A DNA stretch of 64,000 nt from Bursaphelenchus xylophilus (taxonomy: Eukaryota; Nematoda; Chromadorea; Rhabditida; Aphelenchoididae). The position numbers were made by a program, and so were the translations under genes. The DNA lies in NCBI GenBank assembly GCA_904066235.2, contig CAJFCV020000002.1:4898001-4962000 (forward strand). The letters are read 5' to 3'. Shown one piece after another: positions 12,901 through 27,137 of the stretch; the stretch's first letter is position 1, and each line of letters begins with the position of its first letter. The notes under the pieces were generated by a model. That model ran no database searches. It was given only the letters and a program-made list of their open reading frames with translations, and was not told the origin of the DNA.

Positions 12901-15900
12901 GAAGTTATCGTTCCTCGCGCCCTTTTTTCCTCATCCGTCATCCAATGTTTAAAACAATTTCGATTTCAGCGTTTGGGTGTCCGGCCACTTCCCAGTCCAC
13001 TCTATTGTGCTCGCTGAACGCAACAACACCAGTAAGTTGAGTTACGTAATATGTGAAGAGGTTCAAATTTTTGAGGTTACGGTAGCTGTGAAATAAAAAA
13101 ACTCGCCTGGATTTGAAAAAAAACTTGTAAAATTTTGACTAAAGGTTTCTAATTGTAAGACGTGTCCTATATTTAAAAATTGTTGAATAATATAAAATCG
13201 ATTTTTCATCTCCGAAAATTCGCGAGCTATCCAACTGCAACATAAAAATAGTCGATTCTTCCCCTTTCTTTATCGCCTTTGCCTCAAACTTTTTCTTACT
13301 TAAAAAATTAGCTAAATTTTGTGTAATTAGTAGCAACTTTAGGCCCGCACAAAACCAGTAATCCCATTTTCCGCCCAACTTTTCGCTGTATTAATACTAT
13401 TAGCTCATCTTTTTGGGGATAATTTCATCACATTTCAATTCCAAACCCTCGAAACCCCTTAAGGCAAGAGCGGAAGAAAGGGCTTGATTAGGTTGGGGAG
13501 GCGAGAGAACGGAGATGAGCGCCTTTCGCCCTTAAAATGCCTCAGGGCCGGGACCTGCTTGTTTCAATTACGTGCGCGGTTTTGGCGCCTAAGGGCATTT
13601 TTTGGAAATTTGCATATTCTAATTTATTCTGAAGACGCGAAAAGCGAACTTTTTTGGGTTTTTTTCTATATTTTTGTCCTTTTTTATTATCATGTACAAT
13701 ATAATTTAATGTCCCGTTTATGGTCTGTAAACATGCATTTTAGGTGGATTGCATCGGAAAGTGTCTTCATTATCTGGCTGGATTGGGTGTCAACGTCGCT
13801 AATCTTAAAGCTGAAGGTCAGTGGGTTACTGTAATTATTTATGGATTACTGTAAATTTTTAAATAGGTCTGGTTGCGTGTTATGAGCCAAGTTATGAGTC
13901 CTATTTGGATATTGATGGCTCACGCAGAAATTAGAGATGCATAGCGCGGCTAACAAGCTACTTTTTACGGATTTTAAAGTGTAAAATTTCGATTTTTTTA
14001 TTTTTGATCATGAATAACAGCGAGATCCCAAAAATAGATGAATTCAGAACGTCTTGGACTCCCCTTTCTCCCACTAATATTTATGCCCTGAGGGCACGAA
14101 AAACATTCAAGAAGAGTGGGGGGTTTAAATAATTTATAAACCATTTTTTCATTCCTCGGGATGATTACTTTAAATGGAGCGCTCTGTCTGTAAGCCCATT
14201 CAGCGCTGACTCCTCAAAAGGAACGACTTTCGCTGGGATCCGGACCTGACCCCGGAGGCGTTAATCCGATCAGCGAATTCAAAGCCTTGCTTTCCCCCTT
14301 CTGAAGGAATTTCTGATTCATTCTCAGCTGCTTTTCCATAATTCAGTCCTGTTTATCATACGATTTCTCAGCAATCCTCGAGGTGTTTTTTTTAACTTAA
14401 AGATTTTTGACAGTTACTGTAACATTTTTTGATCAAAAAAATTGAGGGTTTAGAAGATGCCATGATGACCGATTTTTTTGAAATTTCGAACAGAGATAAA
14501 AGATTATTTCAGTCGACCCCAAATTCCCCAAATTTTATATTATTTTACATTACCCATGCCGACTATTCCCTCCGAACGCCCATTCCCTCCAAATTCGCGC
14601 CTCTTGAGTTGTTGAATATACATTTTCTGATACCCGAATGCCACCGAGTTGACGAGCTGTCCATCAAATTGGCACTGCGGCTTTTCGTGGGGCCACTTTG
14701 ATCATGGCCATGTGTTTATAAAACACTCGGAATCGAATATAATCACCAAAAACAACGTTATTAGTCGGCTCTTGCTTTTGCAGCTTCAGGGGAAGTGGGA
14801 CATTTCAAAGCTTCGGAGGGGTTGATAAATGTTCGTTTGGCTAATGAGTCATTTCGCAGTTGGTTTAGGGCTTTTTCATATTATACTTGACAGGGCTGAT
14901 TTAAACGGTACTTCTTGTGTTCAGAATCATTAGATATTTGGTTCATTTCGTTAGTAAAACTAGTTAGATTAATTTTGATTACAATTCGACCCTAAAATTT
15001 GGGATTTTTAGGAAATTCCAGAAAATACGTCATGATGACATCTTTAATCCGTCAAATAGTAGGAAAATTGCTATACGGATCATAAGTTTATGCTGTTGAG
15101 TTACAAAAAATATTTTCTGTTGTATAAAATACGACTATTCCAAGTCGAAATCAATCGCGATGACATATTTTTTGAAGTTTTAGAATCTCAAAAAACTTCA
15201 ATATTTCGGAATAAAATTAGATGAATCACAATGACCTATGCCCTTCACAATATAATAATCCCAGCGCTGATCAAAATGTTAAATTATACACCGCTGAAAT
15301 CATTTCTTTCTCTGGGGCCTTCTGAGTGTCTGGACACTGGGCATTACCCACAAAACAAAGTGACTCAGCGCCTATTTTCTGTTTCCAAAATGATTGCGTG
15401 TGATGATTAAGGGCCGCAGTAAAATTCTCTTTCTTTCAGATCTACATCAAGGTCATTTGGGCGAGACTTTGGCCCTTCTTTTCGCCCTCTCCCATTACAA
15501 ACAGTTACACCGGCAACACGGCAATGGACAATGCGCGTCGCCACAACATCTGAACGGACCTGGAACCGAGTCGAAGATCGCTAAGGTTACGGTAACTGCA
15601 AACAATTTCAGCGCAATGAAAATTCCAACGCCAGCGGGGAAAAAGTGAGTGAAAGGTTGGGAAGAAGGGGGAGTGGAGGGCTTACAATACCTCCTAAGGA
15701 TGCGAAATCGAACAGTAAAGCGTTTGAAAGCAGACCTTATGCAAAAAGAATCAAGAAGCCATCAAAATTTGCATCGATTTGATATCAAGTGTAATATCCT
15801 CAAATTTTTTGGTGAAATTAAAGTATTTTGAATGTGATTATGCATCATCCAACTTGCTGATTTCCCTTTCCCAAACGAATTTTTGTCCAAATTTGGATTG

Positions 15901-18900
15901 CTTCGCATCTAATTACATCCATTTGAACCCCCGTACCCTGCCTCAAAGAACAACAATTTCATTTTTTGTTTGATTTCAGATCCTCCAGCTTGGCCAAACC
16001 CGAGGCCGGTCTTCAGAAACCTTCCAGTCCCTCCATCGCCAAGGCCTCCGCCTCCAAACTTATTGTGCCGAGTGCAATTGCGAGGAAAGGTAACCCGCTT
16101 TCAATTGGGGGTTTCATTTCAAATGCCCTCCGGAAATTTGGGAAATTTGTGGGGCCGAACGGAGAGCGGCCAAGTGTTGACATGTGGGCTGAAATTAAAG
16201 TCGAGTCCATTCCCCTTTTTCGCGCACATGCCCTTTTCCATCCGGCCTTTCGTTTTTCGAGAGTCGATCGAATAAATCATCCCCTTGGAATCACCATTTT
16301 TATGCAGATTTATGGGCAAATAACGCGGGTTTTGTCAAATTACACTGACCTGGAAATGTTCCTTGAATGGGAAAGTTTTTATTATTTTTGGGGAACAATG
16401 ACCAGTGCTACGCCTTTTTGCCGGGGTTTGGACCCGCGGTTTTTTGGGTTGGACTTTGTTTTTGTGCGAAAATTGGGGTCAGAGGATTTTGGAAAGGAAA
16501 AATTTTGACCGAAAAGGTTACCCAGCTTGATAAGGAATTCCTCTGGAGTAAAACGTCTATTCGAAATTTTCTAAACTGGTCATGTTGACGGATTGTTTTA
16601 TATATTTTTTGGAATTTTTTCTAACGAATTGTAAAATTTGAACAATATTATGTCCAATTTATTTCAGTTCCTACTCCAACAACGACCCCCGTGATTTCCC
16701 AAAAGGAGGAGGACCCAGCTCCGAAGCCGGCCCCACCAAAGTCCCGACTTTCCTCGCTTGCACCTCCAAGTACAACAGCGACCTCAAGTCGTCTCAAAAT
16801 CCCGGTCAAATCCCCATCCTCAAGGTTCGTTCCATTCTATTTCCCCAAGGAGCGGGGGTCGGGTGTAACGCGATGTCTCCATAATATATGACATGTTCGT
16901 GGGTCAGGCCCTGAGGGCTCATCATATCAATGGAGTTCGCAAAAAGACCCGGCCCATTCCCGGGGATTTACACCCGACTCCCAGTTGTTTATTATTGGGA
17001 CGTCTTGTGCCTAAATGAACTGTTTCAGACTGCCCTCGGCTCACGGTTCGACCACGAATCTAGCCACCTCAAATTTATCTTCCACATCAACTGCCTCAAC
17101 AACAAGTGCCTCCTCGACGCTCGCTAATGCCAATGGACATGTCGGCAGTAATCTCAAAGGGCCTTCGACTGGTCCTAGTTTCCTAAGACATCGATCTTCA
17201 AGTGCAACAGTGGCCAAGGAGATCGTGCCGACAACTTTGAAACCAACTGCTTCGTCTAAATCAACTCCTGAATCAAAGATCATAAAGAAGGTTTCAAACA
17301 TTGCCACTGTGAAGACTACACCTTCGATAGAGCCGTCAAGAGTCCAGCTAGACAATAAACCACCTCCAGCATTAGATTCCAAACTGTCAGCTCCTTCTCA
17401 ACCCAAAGTTGTACTAGAGATCCCCCAGAAATCTGAAAAGCTGCCCGAATCACAGACATCCGCTCCTCACGGCAAACTTGTTCCTCCATCATCGAAACTT
17501 GGACCTCCAACCAAACTTAAGAGACCAACGGAAGGCCAGCCCGCATCTAAAATGATGTCTTGGCTGTCCAAGGGCCGGAAGTCGGAGAGTAACAAGACCC
17601 AGAAGACAACTGTACCAGAACACAAAGACACGCCACAGAAGCGGGAAGAACACAACCCCGAAGTCAAACCACTACAAGTGGCCGAGAAGAAGTCCAAACT
17701 TGCAGTTCCGACCAAAAACGAAGGAGAAATTAGGTAAGGACTTCAGAATGGACAAGGTGAAGGTCGGAAATCCGCGGAAAATGGATTTGGCAGGTGTTTT
17801 TTGAGGGATTTTCGAACTGTTTAGAGTAAATTGGGCAACAATGGATAAAATGGGATGAAAATAAAAGAAAAAAAATTTGCGACTTTGTGTTGACGAAATG
17901 TCAAAAATTCAATAATTTATCGATTATAAATAAAATATTTTGTGATAAGTTTTATTCTTTTCAGAGAATCGCATGTTAGCTCGGAAGATAGTGCCTATGG
18001 AGATACGCTGACCACAACGCCGAGTCCTCGATCTTCTCTGAGCACCAACAGCTCCACCCATTCGAGTACTTCCTCTTTGGCCACCTACAAGCCGACTTCA
18101 ATCTCCCCGTCTGCCGTCCCTGAGACCATTCCAGAAGTTCCAGTGGATAAATTAGTCGATGATAGTGGAGTGTCATCGGATGCTACGAATCCATACGAGA
18201 CAGTGGTCAGGAATTCAGTCCAAGAAAAGCCGACATTAGCCGTGAAAGGAGTAATGTCCAGAAATCGATCGGAAGAACCAAAGAGATCGGACGAGAGAGT
18301 CAGCGAGCCCAGGGAATTGAAGTCCGAAGCCGATGAAGTCAAAATTTCAACGATTGGAGTGGTAAATGCGGAGCCAAAGAGATCGCGAAATGGCCGGAAA
18401 TTGCATAAAACCGAAGCCTTTGATGCAAAGGACCTCGATTTACAGGACATGCCCGTGCCTCCACCGCCGCTGAGACTCTCTTCCGATCTGCTCTTGTCCA
18501 GCAACAAACAGGGTGAGTATAACATCAAGGAAACGATAAATTTATATGGTCCTAAAACAATGTACGGTCAACAATATGGAAGGTGATTTATAAATTTTAA
18601 ATTTGGTCAAAAGCGGTAAATTCTGTCCAAATTTGGCCTAAACTCCGACGGACCTTGTCCATGGTTTGGACTGTATTTGACATTTCTTGAATGAAATTGT
18701 ATGCTTACTTTGGAAAAGATCCGAATTTGCCGCTTTTGACTGGATTAAAAAACAAAATTTGTCAATCACCTCCTATATCCCAGCCCGATTTCCCACTCAT
18801 TACAAGACGAACCGAAACAAAGGCTCGTTTTATTTGTTATAGAGTCCATTAAAATGAACGGAAGTCGGTTACGCAATGCGAATTGCCGGGTTTATTATAT

Positions 18901-21900
18901 TATAGTAGGTGGCCGTTTCTACAATGGTGACAAAAGTCCGGTCGGACAGCTGTCTTTTTTTGGGGTAAATGAATGGAGATGTGCCAACATTTGTTTATGC
19001 CACCGATCTTGTCCATTACAGCGCTCGATCAGCGATCGCAGGGGATTTAAATTTATTTTGGAGGGTACCTTAAGGCACAATCGGGGGTCAAATGAAGGGT
19101 CGGTTATAATTTGAGTGCGATCTGAGGGTGGGATCTGGATTAGAGGGCCCTAAGGCAGATTTTGAATGAAAAAATCCTGGTATTTTACTTGGTAATTGAT
19201 ACTTTTTGACCAATATTTTCCTTGATGTACCTTTAGAATTTTTTTGTTGTCTTTTGAGTGAAAAAAATCCCACCCGGCGGGCTAATGGCTCATTTTCTGG
19301 CTCTTTATTTATCTTGGTCGGAAACAATGACCCGCTCTTTTGTAACCCGACCCCTATATAACACGTCATTTCCATGCTCCTCTCCATGTAAATAATTAGT
19401 TTTGATGGGATTTTATCTGTGTGGGAAAGCCGGATTTATGGGTTGCATATGCAGTTCGTTACATAAGGTCGCATTGCGTAACACCCTCCTCGTAATGGAC
19501 TTTATTTTTAGCGCAAACTATAATATTTTTGTTTCTTATGTCTAAAGTAATGTAATCAAATGTGATTTTGTTGGTAATGTGGATGTTGCAGAGCCCGCCG
19601 CCGGTCTAATCAAATTCGAAGCCATGAAGAGCCAAGTGGACGACGCCAAGACCATTCGCCGGGTGATGCGGCTGGCCTATCGCCACAGGGAACGACACGA
19701 CAGGTCAGCGAGTCCAGAAGGCGGCTAATTTGTTAAAAACAGCGGGATAAAAGGCCTTGGAGGGCGGCTGATTTGTGTGGGAAAAGGGGCCAACGATAGA
19801 TGGGGGCTTATAGGGCTCCATTCCCTGATTCCCCAAGCGCATTTCCCTTTCGTTTTTTGCAAATCCCATCTGATCTCCAAAACGGATATCCGAAGGCTTC
19901 GTTAAGCCCCAAAACGAATTAAGTTGGGTGGCCCGGTCTTCTTAATGCCCTCTGCAAAGGTGTCTCTGTCCATAACGGAGAGTGGAGCCATCTCTTTTTG
20001 CAGTTTTCTGTTTGAAAAACCTAACCGTATATTATACTAGACATCTGAACACATTCTGCTTTAATTAGACCCTCAAATAGAGGCGAATGGAAGACAAGGG
20101 AGATCTGTTCGCTAGGTGGATTAGCAAAGAAATGGTTGTACATTAGAATACGATGCAATTATGCGTAAATGAGATTGAGAACTTGTTTCTTTTCCTCTCT
20201 CTGAAAGGCCTACAATTTGCTTTATAAATCAGGTCGTGGAAGCCGGACAACTTCAGATTCGACGGAGATTCTTCCTTTTCAAAGTAGAGGACAATATTCT
20301 CTTCTACTTAGAGTAAAGAATAGCTTGTTTGTTCTTTATGACATCCCGAAATCACCTCATAAAGCGATACTATCCATGGCAAAAGTGATGTCCTTTTAGG
20401 TTTCCCTCGCCTTTCGAATTAGCCAAATTAATTCATAAGGGGGATGCCCCCCGTTCCTCTCGCTTCCTCGATCTAGGCTAAGTTGCTCTTGACTAATCGT
20501 TTTTGTCGCGCACTCTTCTTCCATTTGTTTTGAATAAAGGGATAATGGAAGAGAATCAATTAGCGTCTGGAACCGTTTCCGGACTCCCTGGCAACAGCCA
20601 CGGTCCACTTGTTCCCGCGCAATATTTCTGATGCCCTCAGGCGGCATTACGGGGATTTCCAGGGTGTTAGGAGCGAGCGCACCTTTGCGGTAAAATTTGC
20701 ATATTCAAATTTTGATGGGATGAAGTTTGGCATAAAATAGTGGAGGTTGGATCGCAACGGTCCTTAAATTACCCTCACAACGTTTGGAGTGCGTTTAAAG
20801 ATCAAACAATAGTTTTTAGAAAGGTTCCAAGCATAATCTTAGAAAGTTTTGTCATCATTTCGCTTGGCTTTAACTCATTTTAGTCTTACATGTCAAAATA
20901 TTGGCTGTAACGGTTCTTTAACTCCTTTAGCCGCTTTATAAACCCATTAGTTTGCGAGTTTGCCGATTTTTTTACATCAGATGTCTAGTACAGTAATTTG
21001 CGGATGACCTTTATACTACTAACAACCCTGTAAATTTTTTATGAGATTTGACGATTCTTTCGTGATCAGCTGTCTAGTATAATATCCCGATTTGTCGCCC
21101 ATTGCGCGCTGAATGGGAAGATCGTTTCGGTAGTTGATCGAAGGTTATTTCGAATTTATTTGAATTGAACCCGATGCCATTTCGACGTCCCATTTGATCG
21201 GAAATTCTTTGCAGAGTCTTTAGGAACATCTGCTCCATCCCCTCTGATCTCCTTTTAACCCGCACTTCCAGCATTAGAAGGGTCTTTTCAAGTGGGTTTA
21301 ATTGGAACAAAGTCAGGCGTTTTTTGCAACAATACTCTTTGTGATCTAAATGCCCTCCGGCCAATTTGTTTTTTGATCCTGATCTGACTTGAGGGTTAGT
21401 TAAATATAGTTTAAAGTTGTCTCAATGTGTGTTAGACCGTGCCAACGTTGTTTGACGCCCGTTTTTTCAGCTTGGAGGACAGTTCATCCATTTCCAGCGG
21501 CCTTTCCGAGAATTTGGACGACATTTCAACGGACGATTTAACTGGCAGGTCGGTTAATTTTGCGATTATTTATTGCCTCAGGGCATAAGTTGGGCCCTCG
21601 TTTTTTGTGTGAGCAGCCCTTTTAGTGGAGAATTAATTGAATTGGAGGGGAATTTAATTAGTCCGACCTTAGTTTATAATAATTTTCCTAACTACTTTTT
21701 AACCATTCAACTACTTTAGAACTTTTTCGTAGGCTAAAGTATTGTGGTAAGAGGACTTGAACTAGCGTGACTCACTATTCTTGACCGTTTTTTCGACATT
21801 TGACTACTGAAAACATCTGTTTTTTCAAGGATAATATAATAAAGGTCATGAATAACGTAAATCTTGTGCATTATTGTTGGCCGAGGGTAATTGGGATTGA

Positions 21901-24900
21901 AGATTGTGCGTTTCAGCTCGTTGTCTGATCATAACATGACAGCCACGACGTCGGTCCCCATCCGCGCCCCAATTTATTCACGCGCTTCAAAACAAGCCGG
22001 CTTCGAGAGTAGCGCCCAGAGGGAACAACAACGGAAATTGGTGGAACAACAACAGTCTGTGGTCGAGGAACTCCTTCAAAAGTCCAGATCCTCACAGCGA
22101 GGTCTGGCTTTTCAAAATTCCGTTCAGGTGAGGGCTTTTTATATTACTTTGGACATTTTTGATGACTAGGTTTTTTCTGTAAAATGTTGGTTTCAAGAAC
22201 AACAAAATAGCTGTTGGATGGCAATATTAACCTTTTATGCCCCCTAATAATCGTTGTGGAATACTGTTTCTTTCCTATATCACCGTATAAAACATCAAAA
22301 GACCCTTTTCAAACCGAAAATAAAGTCCAAACCCAAATTTTTACCTCAGAACCGAAGTTTTTTGGCGAAATAAAGTAATTCATAAATCCGAGAAATTTAT
22401 GAATTGCCCCCAAATGTCGGGGACACTGTTTCGAGAGGGCCTCGTAAATCTGCCAGTGATTTTATCGGTTGCGCAACGACTTTTGGGGCCGCTTTTTGAA
22501 GAGTCCAATCTTTTTTGTTTCGAAAGGCGGCCGCTGGTCATTTCGACTATTTTAACTATAAACCCGCCGGCGTTTGAAGCGCTTCCGGTCAAAGGGAATT
22601 TGAATGCGCCAGAATTCCGTTATGAAAATGGAATTCATAAGGAAATTTGGCCAAATTTTTGCCATTTTGGGGAAATTAACGGGATATGAGACGCATTTTG
22701 AAGGGTTTATGGGTTGAAAATGATAGTTACAGTAGGATGAGGGTGCTGGGTTAGGGTTTCGATGACAAAACTAGAGTTATTTTGGATAATTATATTATTT
22801 TAGTCGACTTCTTCGGAATTTGGCCGCGTTTACCACACTCTACATGGTGCTCCTCCTACTCTCAGCGCCCAACGTCCACCACAGGTCCAGTTAAGTGCTG
22901 ACGGAGACACCTTAAACGTCAGAGGTCACAACATTACACCTAATTGTAAGCTTTTATATTATACTCGGTATTAATCTAAACTTACTTTAATTTAAGTTAC
23001 TATTCCATTACTAACATCATAGATTGTAAACTAAGTTCCCTCTTGTTACTCTCTTTACTTTCTCATGGCCTCCTTTCTTTGTTTAGTTGCACCCTCGGTT
23101 CATTACAACTGCCATTCATTGGATCGCCAGGGCCATTTGAAGACTTACCTGGAGCCCCAACGACATCATATTCAACAAAGCGCGTATAGCGAAATTAGTA
23201 GACCCTCAGAACCACCATATATGGCTTCCATGACGCAACGGAACAATGGTATGTTGGATTAATTTATGTTATACCTAACTTCTCATATTATTCTTGCTGT
23301 TTTTTAGTTTTTTCTTCAAAAACTTTCATGTTTGATGTGTAAACTAACAATTTCTCGACTTGTTACAGCTACTACTTTCCTATTAACTTAATTTCCCTTT
23401 GTTGAGTAACAATTTTTATATTAATTTAGCTAAATGCCTCAAGTAATATGTATAAGTTATGGCTTAAATTTATTTTCCTTTGCTTCTAACCCGATCGCTT
23501 TCCTGAATTTCGATTCCAGACCGGTCCAGCCATGCCCGGTCGGCGTCCGTCTCGTCCAGTCCGTCCCAAATGTCCCGTTCGATGATCTTTTACGAGTCCG
23601 ACACCAACATCAATAACAACAACCCGAAGACGCTGACCTCGAGAGAACGGCTGTATGCCGAGATGATGGCAGCTGTAGCCTCAAGTCGACCTAACCGATC
23701 GCTTAGCCGAGCTTCTCCGCGCCCAGGCCGAGCTTATTTTAGTTTAGCCCCTGAGGGCAGAACTAGCCGAAATGGTATCGCTTTAATACTTTTAACGCTT
23801 CAGGGTGCTGTTTGGGTTTTATGATGTTTTTTTATTTAATTTAAGTCATAAATTTTGCAGGTTCATTGTCAGCAAGACTTCCCGGATCAGAGTACGGTAG
23901 CCGGAGTAACCTCAGACTTCATAAACTCGGCGCTGAATTACACTGCAGTCCCAGGTCACAACCAACATTTGTCCGGCTGAATAATCAAAGCATGGGATCT
24001 CAGATGTCGCTAACTCATCGATCTGAGTCCCCATATGCAAATGTAAGGGATTTTTATATTGCAATAGACGTGATGTGCTTGATTTCTTAATGATTTCTAT
24101 AAATAATGGGTGACCAATTCCGAAATAATGGTTTATTTTAATTACAGTTTGACCATCAACAAGAACTGCATCGATTAAACGACGAGATGAATTCGTATTG
24201 CAAGAATTTGTACAATCAAGATCACACTCTACAACAATTCGAAGCCGGGTTAGAAACGATCAAAATGCAGGTCCAGAAGGTCTGCAAGAAAAATGTGAGC
24301 GATTGAGAACATTGCCGAACCACTATTTACTTATAAGAATTATTTTTTTGCCGGGATTTATACTTTGATTATCTTGTGTAATATAAAAATATTTTCAGCC
24401 ATCGCAAGCTGAAGCCCTAATGCAAAGAATCGAAGAACTTAGGACCCTAAGTGTTGAACTAACACGTCGCGATCCCTCTTTGAAGCGTCATCCGTCCGTA
24501 GAGAGTGTTCAAAGTTACGCTAGCTTCAGAGGAAATAAAAATGTGGACAAGAATGGAATATTAACCAAAGCAGGGAAGAAAAGCTGGGTAAGTAAGGCGC
24601 AGACAGACTGAGATTAGATATTTTAGAGTCTCGCAAGCAATAAAGAGGGCGGACAGGTAGTTGAGATGTTGTTTTTGTAGCTGTTGTACTAGTCGTAACG
24701 TTGTAAAGTGGTCGCGAAATTTTTAAAAACAATTCGTTGTATGGTGAATATAATTATTATATTTTCAGATCCGGAGTTCGTTCAGCCGCGCGTTCAAAGG
24801 GAAAAAACAAAAATCGGAGGATAAAGGGTCGACCACCAAGCTGAACGAGATCGACGATGACGTCATTCAACTCAAATTAGAGCTGGAAGAAAAGGATCGA

Positions 24901-26660
24901 CAGCTAGGAGATGTCCGGCTAGAAGCGTTGGACAAAGCGCGAGAATTGGACATGCTCAGAGAAACTGTGAACCGCCTTAAGAATGAGAACAAGGCCCTAA
25001 AACACACTACAGTCTTGTTGGAGAGAAGAGCAATTCGAACTGAGAGCAGAGCCAGCTCAAGACAATCCCTGAGCACCTGCTGTCATGAAGAAGATCAGCT
25101 GGAGAATTCGAGCATCCCCGAGAGAAGTTGCTCGTCTTCAACGTCATCGAAGCGGTCGTCTGGAGGACTGAATGCAAGGGTTTTGGTGGAAGTGGACACA
25201 AGTGGAAGTATGGAATTTGGAGTGACAAATCAAGAGCTAAACATTGGATCTCTGAGTGTGGTCTCGCCGACTACAACTTGGAAAGATATGGATCGACAAC
25301 TTCAAAATATGCTCGATGACTACATGAGGAGGATAGATCCGGGACAAAAGTTAGGTCTGATCGGTCAGAATTCGATCATTGGGTATCAGATCACAGCAGA
25401 GAACGTCAGGGATATTGTACTTGATAAGGCTCCAATGTCAAGTCCGCACGAACTAATTACACCTTCAGTTGTGATCAGATTAAAGTTGAAGGGAGCAGCT
25501 CAAGAATCGATGGATTCTCTGGTCTTGGAGTCGCTCTTCCCAGGCGAAGTCCTCCAAAAACTTTTGAATCTTTTGCTCAAATCCAGAAGACTTGTGATCA
25601 ATGGCCCCACCGGCATCGGGAAGTCCAATTTGTCCCGATTCCTGGCCAAATATCTCGCGGCCAAACAGAAAATAAGCCCCGCGAATCTGAAGGACTTCAA
25701 TTTTCCCCTCAACGATTACGAAAAACAATTTGGAACGGCCAAAAAAGAATTGGAAGAACTCCTGAAACTGGATGAAGACAACATTGTCATGATTGACAAC
25801 ACACCCAGAAAAGCAGTCGACGTTCTTTGTAGCGCATTCTCGGCGGCCGATGAGCTGTTTTCGTTGAAGGGAGGCAAGGGTCCGTTCGTGATCATCACCT
25901 TGAACAAGACCAGCGACCTTCAACTTCATGATCTGCAGCTCAATTATAATGTCCACATATTCTCGTTGTACTGTCAGATGGAACCGATCAAGGGTAAGGA
26001 GGTTGTTAGTGGGATTTAAAGTCGATTTTGAGAAGTAGGGACAGTAGGATGAATTTTTGGATTTTTTGGCAAAAGTGAGATGTTATAGCGTACAAATTTA
26101 GTGACTAGACTCGGCGTAAAAGGACCATGAAGGTGTCTAAGTTAATCCCTGAATCTTCAGGATTCCTCTCTCGATATCTCCGTCGTCGCATTGCCCAAGA
26201 GGAACTCACAGGACATTGCAAATGCGGGGAACAACTCCAAACAGTCCTCGATTTCCTCACCCGAACCCTCCAAATCATCAACGAATTCATCAAGGATGTA
26301 AATAGCCTCGACACAATTGGTCCTCGAATCTTCCTCCGCTGTCCCTTGTCCATGGAGCAGAGCCGGGTCTGGTTTATCCGTCTTTGGAACACGAATATTA
26401 TCCCGTATCTGGCGAAGGTGGTCAGAGAGAACGACTCGAGTCTGGAGAGTGATCCCACCCCTCTAGTCAACGAACGATGGCCTTGGTTGGATGGAATCGG
26501 CGGGGAATGCGAACTCAAGACCATCAGAGAAGAGATGGCCAAGGGAAACAACAGTTATTCGGGAAGTCAGGCATCGGCCATCGATGCGATCTATGCCCTG
26601 GACCTCTTCCAGGAGAAACGAAACGGAAAACATCAGCCTCAGATCATCGGGGTGCTGTAA
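9967..26660 (+). CDS. unc-53: neuron navigator (UNC-53/NAV), 20 exons, about 1748 aa
   Basis: Exons: 9967-10035, 12080-12194, 12970-13031, 13744-13816, 15440-15644, 15980-16089, 16668-16824, 17029-17733, 17965-18512, 19592-19703, 21471-21548, 21917-22127, 22804-22945, 23087-23248, 23520-23774, 23861-24042, 24148-24294, 24399-24587, 24769-25993, 26161-26660. All phases fit and the sum is 5247 nt. Exons 2-5 build an N-terminal calponin-homology domain (IYTDWANRYL ... GLGVNVANLK ... LSHYKQ). A Ser/Pro/Lys-rich middle follows with the conserved islands KPTLAVKGV, TIGVV, LDDISTDDLTG and HSLDRQGHLK, then coiled coils (QLKLELEEKDRQL, LDMLRETVNRLK) and a C-terminal AAA-type ATPase with Walker A GPTGIGKS near residue 1453, Walker B-like IVMIDN and a WPWLDG tail. 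In C. elegans UNC-53 guides longitudinal migration of cells, axons and muscle through the actin and microtubule cytoskeleton. The first exon is the least certain: no SL site was seen, and other 5' exons are possible. Confidence 0.95.
10036..21916 (+). other. large introns of the navigator gene
   Basis: The introns at 10036-12079, 13817-15439, 18513-19591 and 19704-21470 each exceed 1 kb. They hold no nested gene that I can support. They do contain several CCTCAGGG/CCCTGAGG sites, TGTCTAGTATAATAT-like sites at about 20030 and 21068, and one degenerate dispersed repeat at about 11720-11850. Open frames in these introns lack splice logic and protein character. Confidence 0.6.
11720..11850 (+). 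repeat. degenerate copy of the dispersed repeat, inside navigator intron 1
   Basis: A TTTTTTCTCTGACCGTCTATT block, CCTCATTTTCC and TTGAATATTTCAGCTGTCC (about 11810-11828) match the family core seen at 40020-40240. Confidence 0.55.
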
Positions 26661-27137
26661 AACCCCCCAAAATGTGGCTATTTTGGGACGAGTAGAATAT
26701 TTTTGATGTTATAATCGATGTTCGACATGGTCGAGGTTACAGTAATCCCATGTACAGTATGATCCGACAACCTCAGACACCCTTTTTCACATTTGCACCT
26801 ACTTATATGCTCATTTCGCGGGTAATCACGGTGATTTTAGACAATAAACATCTACGTAGGAGATTTGCGTTCATCTAAAATAAGATGGAAGGTATAGAAC
26901 AACACGTGAAGAACGTGATTCACAGTTCAATCGCAATATAGAGATTATGATGCAAGGTTTATTTAACAAATTATACAGCACACAATTAACACGATTATTA
27001 TACACTTTTTGAGCGAAGATTTGCGAATGAATGACAACAAATGGAACCGTACGTAATGGGGATGAAAGACGCGGTGAAGGAATGGCAACAAAACGGCTGG
27101 TTATTGGGACGAGATAATAGCGATTACTGTAATATTT
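26661..27137. other. convergent 3' intergenic region
   Basis: This short region separates the navigator stop from the stop of the mucin gene on the other strand. AATAAA at 26843-26848 suits the navigator transcript. TTTATT at 26958-26963 (AATAAA on the minus strand) suits the mucin transcript. Confidence 0.6.
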
